Of a stretch of 8,288 nucleotides of DNA, positions 1 through 5,366 are shown piece by piece. The stretch's first letter is position 1, and the number at the start of each line of letters is the position of its first letter. Made by a program: the position numbers and the translations under genes. Below the pieces are notes generated by a model, which was given only the letters and a program-made list of their open reading frames with translations, was not told the origin of the DNA and did no database searches. This DNA comes from Candidatus Heimdallarchaeota archaeon (GTDB taxonomy: Archaea; Asgardarchaeota; Njordarchaeia; Njordarchaeales; JAMOTR01): the NCBI GenBank assembly GCA_027068385.1, contig JAMOTR010000029.1, positions 1 through 8,288 of the forward strand, written 5' to 3'.

Positions 1-525
1 CTCTTCATCTATGTTCTCCCCTAGGGCCCTAAGAAGCTCTATACCGAACGCCTTTAGATACTCGTCTCCGGTAGCCTTACCTATCTCTATCGCGGCCCTT
101 GCGGCTTGCTTTGCGTACTCCTCTTCCGCGACTTCGCTTATAGCACCTATAAGGAGTCTTCCGAGCTTCCTAAGCTCCTTCGATACGTTCTCAGCGGCCT
201 TCTTTAATCCGGCCTTTTGGAGTATGATCCGAGAGTCTAGGAGCATAGAGGCGGCTTCTGGATCCGTGGGGTTCTTACTCGATAATACTACGGGATAATA
301 TAAGGCGATTAATAGTAGGGCTTTGGAGGCATTATCGCGCGAGTATAAGAGTTCGTCTAGCGTTTTATCGATCCTTATGCGTTTGATTCCTCTAGAGAGG
401 TTGAGGAGTAACTCTTTAACCCTCTTATCTTTCACTAGCGAAGCCCGTTCACGAAGCTTCGCGGGTTTCCGCCCGTGAGGGAAGTTTTCTTCCATATCCC
501 TTAGGACCACGGTGGGTACGGACAT
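1..525 (-). CDS. Helical hypothetical protein, 3' end cut by window edge
   Basis: An open frame of 175 codons runs from an ATG at 525 on the minus strand to the left edge without a stop, so the C-terminus is missing. The product begins MSVPTVVLRDMEENF and is rich in Lys, Arg, Glu, Leu and Ala. It looks almost wholly alpha-helical, with a basic stretch at about residues 18-55 and an amphipathic Ala/Glu-rich region at about 105-175. I see no signal peptide, membrane segment, Cys cluster or nucleotide-binding motif, and I do not recognise the family. The ATG is chosen because a TATA-like box lies about 25 nt upstream, as expected for a leaderless archaeal transcript; Met11 is an alternative start. 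It lies downstream of, and in the same direction as, the membrane protein gene at 608-1462, but with its own promoter. Real gene: fairly sure. Function: unknown. Confidence 0.75.
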   Translation of the reverse strand, partial: MSVPTVVLRDMEENFPHGRKPAKLRERASLVKDKRVKELLLNLSRGIKRIRIDKTLDELLYSRDNASKALLLIALYYPVVLSSKNPTDPEAASMLLDSRIILQKAGLKKAAENVSKELRKLGRLLIGAISEVAEEEYAKQAARAAIEIGKATGDEYLKAFGIELLRALGENIDEE

Positions 526-526
526 G

Positions 527-534
527 CTTTAGAG
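527..534 (+). promoter_or_regulatory. Possible TATA-like box for the C/D box sRNA
   Basis: The plus strand reads CTTTAGAG, centred about 25 nt before the expected 5' end of the sRNA (near 556). The match to an archaeal TATA box is weak; position is the main argument. The sRNA could instead be processed from a longer transcript. Confidence 0.3.
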
Positions 535-546
535 TGAAGAAGGATC

Positions 547-552
547 ATTTAA
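547..552 (-). promoter_or_regulatory. TATA-like box for the gene starting at 525
   Basis: The minus strand reads TTAAAT here, centred about 25 nt upstream of the ATG at 525. That is the distance expected between an archaeal TATA box and a transcription start at the first base of the start codon, which points to a leaderless mRNA. The box overlaps the region just upstream of the C/D box sRNA encoded on the other strand. Confidence 0.5.
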
Positions 553-555
553 GGT

Positions 556-610
556 AGAGATGATGAGATTCACCCCATCTGAAAAGATGATGAGGGAAAA
601 AACCTGATCA
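556..610 (+). ncRNA. C/D box sRNA (2'-O-methylation guide)
   Basis: All four boxes of an archaeal C/D guide RNA occur in order and with canonical spacing. Box C is ATGATGA (560-566), box D' is CTGA (579-582), box C' is ATGATGA (587-593) and box D is CTGA (604-607). The guides are 12 nt (567-578, GATTCACCCCAT) and 10 nt (594-603, GGGAAAAAAC), and the D'-C' spacer is 4 nt. Such RNAs assemble with L7Ae, Nop5 and fibrillarin and direct 2'-O-methylation of the target base paired to the fifth guide nucleotide upstream of D or D'. By that rule the D' guide would methylate the fifth base (G) of a target AUGGGGUGAAUC; the D guide target would be GUUUUUUCCC. I could not assign either to a known rRNA or tRNA site. 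The A-rich D guide also forms the T-run terminator of the opposite gene, so its guide role is less certain. The ends of the RNA are estimated. Confidence 0.78.
597..602 (-). terminator. T-run terminator of the membrane protein gene
   Basis: Six consecutive T on the minus strand follow the TGA stop (610-608) by five bases. A short U-run without a strong hairpin is the usual intrinsic signal in archaea. The same bases are the second guide of the C/D box sRNA on the plus strand. Confidence 0.5.
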
Positions 611-1462
611 ACACCGCTTATATAGACCCTCGGCTAGGTCGTAGGTGACGAAGATGAAGAAGCCGAGGTCGTAGAGGATGTAGGAGATCACCGCGATCTT
701 AGCCCGGGACTCGCTCCGGGAGTATAGGTGTAGGTAGTGAGCGGAGTAGGAGAAGACTATGAATAGGGTGGCGAGGAATATGTATACTACGAGCTTCTTT
801 AGTACCTTAAGCCGAGCGATGGAGAGCTCCTTGTTCCGGGTAGCGAGGATGAGGCCGATGAAGCCTCCGATGAACCGTACCCGTAGGATCACGACGAGCA
901 CGTTCGCGGGTAGTAGTAGGAAGGTTAGATCCACAGCGTTGAAGGTTACGAAGGTCGTTACTAGGCCATTTAGGGCGAGTCCGGTCTTTAGAGCGCCGAA
1001 GGCGGGAGTGAACGGGAACACTAGTACTCCTAGGGCGTAGAAGAAGAGGATGCCTCCGAAGATCACGTCGAGTATGGTCTTGTGGAACTCGTCCTCGATC
1101 TTCATGGATAGCGGTATGTACATCCGAACGATGATGGTGAAGAGTATGAAGTCCACGAGGTCTCCGGAGGCGTAGAAGCTGTCGTATAGGTACGTCATGG
1201 TAACGAAGTACGCGGCGAGTACAGTGAGGGCGATCCCTCCTAGCTTAGCGCTGCGGTTGCTCCTGAACGGATAGAGCATTATAGCGAGTCCAAAGAGTAG
1301 GGTAGCAATGCCCCGGCCGTAGTAGTAGGAGCTTAGGGAGCTCTTGTTCACGAAGACTAGATCGGCTATACCTAAGAGAAGGACGAATAGGCCTATAAGC
1401 TCAGAGGCTCCCAGAGTTATGTAATCCTTTATGTTCTTAGAACCCTCCTGAGGGGAGGACAT
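608..1462 (-). CDS. Polytopic membrane protein, unknown function
   Basis: The 284-residue product has about eight or nine hydrophobic segments, near residues 15-37, 48-66, 73-92, 100-118, 129-151, 156-176, 178-205, 223-245 and 254-276, with short basic or charged connecting loops. It is therefore an integral membrane protein, probably in the cytoplasmic membrane. Glycine-spaced helices such as GIATLLFGLAIMLYPF (51-66) resemble DUF308-like repeats, but this is weak and I do not assign a family. No transporter signature, Cys pair or nucleotide-binding motif is visible. The ATG at 1462 is supported by a good TATA-like box about 25 nt upstream, implying a leaderless mRNA, and a T6 run lies just past the stop. 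Base composition and codon use look like those of its neighbours. The gene is intact; its role is unknown. Confidence 0.8.
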   Translation of the reverse strand: MSSPQEGSKNIKDYITLGASELIGLFVLLLGIADLVFVNKSSLSSYYYGRGIATLLFGLAIMLYPFRSNRSAKLGGIALTVLAAYFVTMTYLYDSFYASGDLVDFILFTIIVRMYIPLSMKIEDEFHKTILDVIFGGILFFYALGVLVFPFTPAFGALKTGLALNGLVTTFVTFNAVDLTFLLLPANVLVVILRVRFIGGFIGLILATRNKELSIARLKVLKKLVVYIFLATLFIVFSYSAHYLHLYSRSESRAKIAVISYILYDLGFFIFVTYDLAEGLYKRC

Positions 1463-1482
1463 ACTATCTATAAGATCCGCTT

Positions 1483-1490
1483 CATATAAA
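1483..1490 (-). promoter_or_regulatory. TATA box for the membrane protein gene
   Basis: The minus strand reads TTTATATG, centred about 25 nt upstream of the ATG at 1462. It is one of the better TATA matches in the window and fits a leaderless transcript. A second AT-rich stretch farther upstream (1509-1524, minus-strand CTTAAATATTATAATG) could be a further promoter element. Confidence 0.6.
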
Positions 1491-1540
1491 TGATTCTTGA
1501 TGTAATACCATTATAATATTTAAGCGTTATGGATGGCCCG

Positions 1541-1556
1541 AAAAAGAGTATTTGCT
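1541..1556 (-). terminator. Weak hairpin plus T-run after the GNAT gene
   Basis: Immediately after the stop of the acetyltransferase gene the minus strand carries AGAG-CAAATA-CTCT followed by a T5 run (1545-1541). The 4-bp stem is too short to weigh much; the T-run is the likely archaeal termination signal. Confidence 0.4.
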
Positions 1557-2723
1557 CTATTTCTTCATATTTTTCACGTATACTCTCCGTCTCTCTTTCT
1601 CGACTCCTCCCCGCCTCATACCGTTCCTTATAGAGGCCGTGTTAGTTTCCACTATCCGAGAGTAGTTGAGTTTTGTGAACCCCCTCTCCATCATTCTCTT
1701 GATCGCTAAGTAGTTGAGCGTAGACCCTATACCGCGCTTTCTATATTCTTCCTTTACTCCGGAGGCTATCGTTTTACCCGCTTTTACTTTTCTAACGTGC
1801 CGCGCGAGGCGTAACCGGTCGAGGATTCCGAGTTTAGGCTTCATGAGGCTCCTCTTTATCTTCCTAAAAGCGTCCGCATAATCCGGCACGCGAACGGTAT
1901 ATCCTATGGGCTCGTCCCCGTCATAAGCGATCCGCGCCATCTTCTCGTCAACGAGGTCCTTAAACGGGCCGAACACGTATCTTAGATCCTCCTTATCCTT
2001 CTTCGCGAAGGCCCGGTGGTCCTTAAACGCGTCTAGCGTGAGCTCGAGTATTATATCGAGGTAATGCTCCCGTTCCTTCTTCCTCACGTGCTCGAAACGA
2101 TATTCTTGAAGGACCTTCTTAGGTTTGTCGAAGGCCTTCTCGGGTATCTTTCTTAGATCTATTTCGAGTCCTACTAAGTCTATGAGCTTCTTGTATCCGA
2201 GAGACTCTATGATCTTGGGATATTCTTTACGCGTGTAGTTCACGAATATCGGGGCGGGCTCATCGTGAGGATATAAGAGGAAACCGGCGTTATATTCCAT
2301 CGACAAATTTATCGGGCCCCGTATCTCGTCTACGTTCCTCTCCTTTAGCCGCGTCTCTGCGGCCTTTATGAGGCTCGGTATAGAATCTAGCTCTATAGCC
2401 TCGAGGAACCCGAAGATCCCTATCCTCTTATTATAACGTTCGTTAAGCCGCTCATCTACGCCCACCACTATCGTACCTATAGGCCTATCTCCGCGGCGAG
2501 CGATGAGGACTTCCGCCTCCATATGTCTCCACATCGGATTATCGGAAGAGAACAGCAGCTCGAAGAATCCGGGAAGCCGCGGGGACCGGTTAGGGTTATC
2601 GAGGTACGGTTCAAATTGAAGTCTTTTAAATACCATAAAGTCCTTCTCATCCGTAGCGCGCGACACTTTGAACGTGCCCTCTAAAAACGTCTCCGGAGAG
2701 CGCCCATAGAAGAACATCTCCAT
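1557..2723 (-). CDS. Tandem-GNAT N-acetyltransferase-like protein
   Basis: The 388-residue product matches a widespread family of about 370-390 residues of GNAT-fold proteins, often annotated only as hypothetical or GCN5-related acetyltransferase. The N-terminal part holds the family pattern of an early Phe-x-Pro-Tyr (37-40), a strand pair EVLIARRGDRPIGTI (71-85), RIGIFGFLEAI (100-110), and RGPINLSMEYNAGFLL (135-150) leading to YPKIIESLGYKK (168-179). The C-terminal half contains a second GNAT unit with the acetyl-CoA loop motif A at SGVKEEYRKRGIGSTL (321-336, R-x-x-G-x-G type), then ETNTASIRNGMRRGG (359-373) and a final RRVYVK. Acetyl-CoA-dependent acyl transfer is the family expectation; the substrate is unknown. 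It is transcribed divergently from porG across 70 bp. The ATG at 2723 has a weak TATA-like box about 25 nt upstream; Met3 is an alternative start. Confidence 0.82.
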   Translation of the reverse strand: MEMFFYGRSPETFLEGTFKVSRATDEKDFMVFKRLQFEPYLDNPNRSPRLPGFFELLFSSDNPMWRHMEAEVLIARRGDRPIGTIVVGVDERLNERYNKRIGIFGFLEAIELDSIPSLIKAAETRLKERNVDEIRGPINLSMEYNAGFLLYPHDEPAPIFVNYTRKEYPKIIESLGYKKLIDLVGLEIDLRKIPEKAFDKPKKVLQEYRFEHVRKKEREHYLDIILELTLDAFKDHRAFAKKDKEDLRYVFGPFKDLVDEKMARIAYDGDEPIGYTVRVPDYADAFRKIKRSLMKPKLGILDRLRLARHVRKVKAGKTIASGVKEEYRKRGIGSTLNYLAIKRMMERGFTKLNYSRIVETNTASIRNGMRRGGVEKERRRVYVKNMKK

Positions 2724-2744
2724 TATATTAAGAGGTCGGGAAAC

Positions 2745-2755
2745 GTAAAGTTAAC
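2745..2755 (-). promoter_or_regulatory. TATA-like box for the GNAT gene
   Basis: The minus strand reads TGTTAACTTTACG across this stretch, about 25 nt upstream of the ATG at 2723. It is a weak TATA match; position is the main support. It lies almost back to back with the porG box on the opposite strand. Confidence 0.35.
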
Positions 2756-2764
2756 AGGCGACAG

Positions 2765-2772
2765 CTATTAAC
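2765..2772 (+). promoter_or_regulatory. TATA-like box for porG-porD
   Basis: CTATTAAC is centred about 25 nt upstream of the porG ATG at 2794, consistent with a leaderless mRNA for the first gene of the operon. Only about ten bases separate it from the divergent box of the acetyltransferase gene, so binding of the basal factors at the two promoters may interfere. Confidence 0.45.
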
Positions 2773-2793
2773 GGTACGCTCCGAAGGAAAGAT

Positions 2794-3348
2794 ATGATGA
2801 TCGAAATTCGTCGGCACGGGCGTGGTGGACAGGGAGCTCGGACCGCTTCTCGCATATTATCTATAGCCGCGTTAAAGAAGGGATACCATATACAATCGTT
2901 CCCGACCTTCGGACCCGAACGCATGGGTGCCCCTATAGAGGCTTATAACCGCATATCGGACGAGAAAATAGAGATACACTCGGGCGTATACGAGCCGGAT
3001 CACGTGATCGTCCTGGACGACACGCTTCTCGGCTCCGTGGACGTATTAAGAGGGTTAAAGCCTAACGGAACGCTCACCGTTAATACGCCTAAGAGCCCGG
3101 AGGAGATACGTAAAGAGCTGAACGTCCCCGAGGGAATTAAAATAGGAACCATAAACGCCACCCGTCTCGCTTTAGAGATACTAGGAAGGCCCATAACGAA
3201 CACCGCGATGATCGGGGCTCGGGCGAAGGTATCCGGAGTCTTACCTCTAGACGTAATAATAGAGGCGATTAAGGAGGTATTCCCACCGAACGTAGCCGAG
3301 AAAAACGTCGAGCTCATTAAGAGGGCGTATGAGGAGGTGAGAGTATGA
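2794..3348 (+). CDS. porG: Pyruvate/2-oxoacid:ferredoxin oxidoreductase gamma subunit
   Basis: This is the gamma subunit of the archaeal four-subunit oxidoreductase that converts pyruvate (or a related 2-oxoacid) and CoA to acyl-CoA and CO2 with reduction of ferredoxin in the cytoplasm; the enzyme is reversible and can fix CO2. The 184-residue length is normal. The N-terminal glycine-rich motif GRGGQGA (9-15), the block FPTFGPERMGAP (36-47) and the late GRPITNTAMIGA (131-142) are hallmarks of this family, and the FGPER-type block favours pyruvate-type PorG. The second ATG (2797) is an equally possible start. It overlaps porD by four bases (ATGA), so the two are co-transcribed and probably translationally coupled. 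Substrate specificity is inferred, not proved. Confidence 0.92.
   Translation: MMIEIRRHGRGGQGARTASRILSIAALKKGYHIQSFPTFGPERMGAPIEAYNRISDEKIEIHSGVYEPDHVIVLDDTLLGSVDVLRGLKPNGTLTVNTPKSPEEIRKELNVPEGIKIGTINATRLALEILGRPITNTAMIGARAKVSGVLPLDVIIEAIKEVFPPNVAEKNVELIKRAYEEVRV
3333..3340 (+). promoter_or_regulatory. Shine-Dalgarno sequence of porD
   Basis: GGAGGTGA lies inside the 3' end of porG and ends four bases before the porD ATG at 3345. It is the only strong ribosome-binding site in the window and belongs to the only operon-internal gene, which supports the chosen start. It contrasts with the leaderless first genes. Confidence 0.8.
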
Positions 3349-3614
3349 AGGGAGCGAGCGAGATACCTCCGGCCGGCATGGCCCGGAAGCTCTCTACGGA
3401 GTTTAAGACCGGTGATCGGAGGGCCCTAAGGCCCGTGTTAAACGAGGAGAAGTGTACGAAGTGTATGCTCTGCCGGTACTACTGCCCCGAAGGGGCTATA
3501 CACTATGATAAGAACAACGATCGCCTCCGGATCGATTATGATTACTGTAAGGGCTGCGGAATATGCGCTAACGAGTGCCCCGTGAAGGCTATAGAGATGG
3601 TTCCGGAAAGGTGA
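3345..3614 (+). CDS. porD: Pyruvate/2-oxoacid:ferredoxin oxidoreductase delta subunit (2x[4Fe-4S])
   Basis: The 89-residue product is the ferredoxin-like delta subunit, which passes electrons from the TPP-containing catalytic core to free ferredoxin. Two full [4Fe-4S] cluster motifs are present: Cys37, 40, 43 and 47 (CTKCMLCRYYCP) and Cys68, 71, 74 and 78 (CKGCGICANECP), each ending in Cys-Pro. The N-terminal extension of about 35 residues before the first cluster is typical of PorD. The start is fixed by the ATGA overlap with porG and the Shine-Dalgarno sequence just upstream. The stop TGA is followed at once by a T5 run. The last 177 bp are also covered, antisense, by the open frame of the convergent gene ending at 3438, but the clear family match makes porD the constrained reading. 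Confidence 0.93.
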   Translation: MKGASEIPPAGMARKLSTEFKTGDRRALRPVLNEEKCTKCMLCRYYCPEGAIHYDKNNDRLRIDYDYCKGCGICANECPVKAIEMVPER

Positions 3615-5216
3615 TTTTTCTCGCTCTATATCAAAGAGTCTCCTGTACACATCCTTAGATTTCTTTACTATGTCCTCTTCCTCGCCCTTATACATCATAA
3701 TTAAGCTCGCGAGCTCCTCCAAGATCCTCTTCTTAGCCTCCTCGTATATCTCCTCGCGCTTATTTAGTACGTTTATGCTCTCGCTCTCTTTGATCTCCTC
3801 ATCGATCTTCCTCAGGGCCTCGGTTATTCTACCTTTTATTATATTAAAGATGTGGAGAGTCTCCTCTTTAGCTAGCTTCATTATTTTATTTTTCTTTAGC
3901 TCTGCGATCTTCTTGATCAGCTCGAAATCGTTATGAGGTATAAGGACCTCGTATTCGCGCCCCTCGATTCTCCTTATGTACCCTCTCTTCTCTAGCTCAT
4001 TAAGATAATCCTCGAAGGTCTTAAGACCCAAAGCGGAGGCCGAGTTAAGTAGCTCTTCGAAGTTTTCCCTAAGTATTCTTTCATCCTCGAGCGATTCCCT
4101 GAGCCTCCCAATTATCTTATCTACCTCTTTTGATAACATGGAGACCTTACCCTTGTAGGAGACGTCGATCTCTTTAGTGTAATAATAATCGTGATCTATC
4201 TTTAGAGGCTCTCCGAAGACTTTTCTAACGTATAGGTTACCGTCTTCCTTTCCTAGTATATAAAGCCCATCTTCAGCGCAATGATACGCTAATACGCGAT
4301 CGTAATACGTTTTGCCATCGTATTCTATGCGGTCCTCATAGATCTTTACGAGCTTCCCCTTATACGAACATATATGTTTAACTTCTTCTAACCCATCGAT
4401 TTCTTCGGTTTTTTCGAGGTAATTATAAAGCCTATCGGGGTACATCATGAGTTTATAAACTTTATTTTCGGTCTTCGCGTATATCTCTAATACTTCCCCT
4501 TTATCTAATACTGCGATGTCCTTTACGACTCTTCCTATAGTCTCTTCGTCACCGGGCCCTACGTCCCTTCTATACCTACTATACTTATATACGAATATCG
4601 AGCCCCCGTCCTTCTTCGTCCCTAAGACGATTATGTTCTTCCGTATTTCCCGAGCCGTAGGGCTGCCTACTCCATATTTCACGTTTTCGCTATTCGCCCT
4701 ATACCTCTTTTCTCTTATTTTTTCAACGCTTAGGATGTATATCTCGCCACCGTACGTAACGACTACAACGTAATCATCGATTTTCCCTATGAACGCTATA
4801 GGACTATAGAAAGACTCTCCGAATATCGAGCGACGGGAGGTTAAGTCCTTCGAGTAATAATATAATTTGTACTCCCTCTTGTTTTCCAGTCCCCGGTCTC
4901 CCACGATCCGCCCATCCTTATAGTAAACCGCCCCCGCTACGATCCTATTATCGACGTGATTTATAGGAGTCCCTACCTTCCGCGGTGTCGCAAGCAATAG
5001 CTTTTCGTCATACCATATAAGATACGTAAAATCCTTCACGACGAACCCTATTTTACTATACTTAATTTCGGGTAACTTTATCTTATCGTAAAGGGAACGG
5101 ATGGAGCCCTTAATCAAGAATTCATCCTTACCGTCTACAACGTAAACGACGTCGCCTAGACGCGTAGCCTTTATGGGTAGCCTCATCTTAAATTTAAACT
5201 TCACGGGTTCCTCCAT
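3438..5216 (-). CDS. Unknown protein: beta-rich N-half, winged-helix-like segment, coiled coil
   Basis: I do not recognise this 592-codon gene. Residues 1-350 are rich in short Val/Ile/Tyr strands separated by Gly-Asp or Asn turns (for example YVVVVTYGGEIYILSV, 149-164, and DGLYILGKEDGNLYVRKV, 316-333), a pattern like a beta-propeller. Residues 383-428 look like a winged helix: two or three helices, then GYIRRIEGREYEVLI as the wing hairpin. Residues 430-535 are Lys/Glu-rich helix, probably coiled coil. The last 58 codons lie antisense to porD and give an unlike, hydrophobic tail (547-580); the natural C-terminus may be near residue 535, with a stop lost or missed, or the overlap may be real. 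No signal peptide or catalytic motif is visible. Sequence is AT-richer than the flanking por genes, suggesting later arrival. Start ATG at 5216; Met11 (5186) is an alternative better spaced from the TATA-like sequence at 5223-5233. Confidence 0.72.
   Translation of the reverse strand: MEEPVKFKFKMRLPIKATRLGDVVYVVDGKDEFLIKGSIRSLYDKIKLPEIKYSKIGFVVKDFTYLIWYDEKLLLATPRKVGTPINHVDNRIVAGAVYYKDGRIVGDRGLENKREYKLYYYSKDLTSRRSIFGESFYSPIAFIGKIDDYVVVVTYGGEIYILSVEKIREKRYRANSENVKYGVGSPTAREIRKNIIVLGTKKDGGSIFVYKYSRYRRDVGPGDEETIGRVVKDIAVLDKGEVLEIYAKTENKVYKLMMYPDRLYNYLEKTEEIDGLEEVKHICSYKGKLVKIYEDRIEYDGKTYYDRVLAYHCAEDGLYILGKEDGNLYVRKVFGEPLKIDHDYYYTKEIDVSYKGKVSMLSKEVDKIIGRLRESLEDERILRENFEELLNSASALGLKTFEDYLNELEKRGYIRRIEGREYEVLIPHNDFELIKKIAELKKNKIMKLAKEETLHIFNIIKGRITEALRKIDEEIKESESINVLNKREEIYEEAKKRILEELASLIMMYKGEEEDIVKKSKDVYRRLFDIEREKSPFRNHLYSLHGALVSAYSAALTVIIIDPEAIVVLIIVYSPFGAVVPAEHTLRTLLLV
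3612..3619 (+). terminator. T-run terminator fused to the porD stop
   Basis: TGATTTTT: the stop codon runs directly into five T. The same eight bases occur at the end of porA (6561-6568), which suggests this is how por transcripts end here. It lies inside the antisense gene, whose transcript would read it as harmless A residues. Confidence 0.45.
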
Positions 5217-5222
5217 TATCTA

Positions 5223-5248
5223 TTAAATATTTACGCACATTATTATTC
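5223..5248 (-). promoter_or_regulatory. AT-rich promoter region of the unknown antisense gene
   Basis: On the minus strand there are two TATA-like stretches. AATAATAAT (5239-5248) would give a leaderless start at 5216. TAAATATTTAA (5223-5233) is the better TATA match, but is only about 12 nt from that ATG and would suit Met11 at 5186 with a leader of about 17 nt. I cannot decide between them. Confidence 0.4.
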
Positions 5249-5340
5249 GTTGTTATCTCTTCTATGCCCTTATGAGACTCTTTCGCGGCTCACCCTAACC
5301 ATTTTAGCCTTACGTTCTCGCACGTCTGAGGCGACAAACG

Positions 5341-5348
5341 CATAATTC
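5341..5348 (+). promoter_or_regulatory. TATA-like box for porA
   Basis: CATAATTC is centred about 23 nt upstream of the porA ATG at 5367, after a purine-rich stretch that could act as a BRE. This suggests porA has its own promoter now that it is separated from porG-porD. The match is modest. No Shine-Dalgarno sequence precedes porA. Confidence 0.4.
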
Positions 5349-5366
5349 GACGCTCCTTAAGCGTAC

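Noticed and set aside
11..298. 95-codon plus-strand ORF
   Set aside because: It is antisense to the better-supported minus-strand gene at 1-525, and its Ser/Ala/Phe-rich translation is typical of a shadow frame.
759..1040. 93-codon plus-strand ORF inside the membrane protein gene
   Set aside because: Shadow of the minus-strand coding frame, with Arg/Thr-rich low-quality translation and no promoter.
1315..1332. Short tandem repeat of TAG/TAGGAG units
   Set aside because: It is explained by a run of Tyr and Ser codons (SSYYYGR) in the membrane protein gene.
3000..3317. 105-codon minus-strand ORF inside porG
   Set aside because: Antisense shadow of a strongly recognised gene.
5217..5366. Second C/D box sRNA or small gene in the gap before porA
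   Set aside because: A CTGA is present near 5326 but no box C or C' (RTGATGA) at suitable spacing, and no convincing small ORF; only promoter-like AT-rich stretches are seen.
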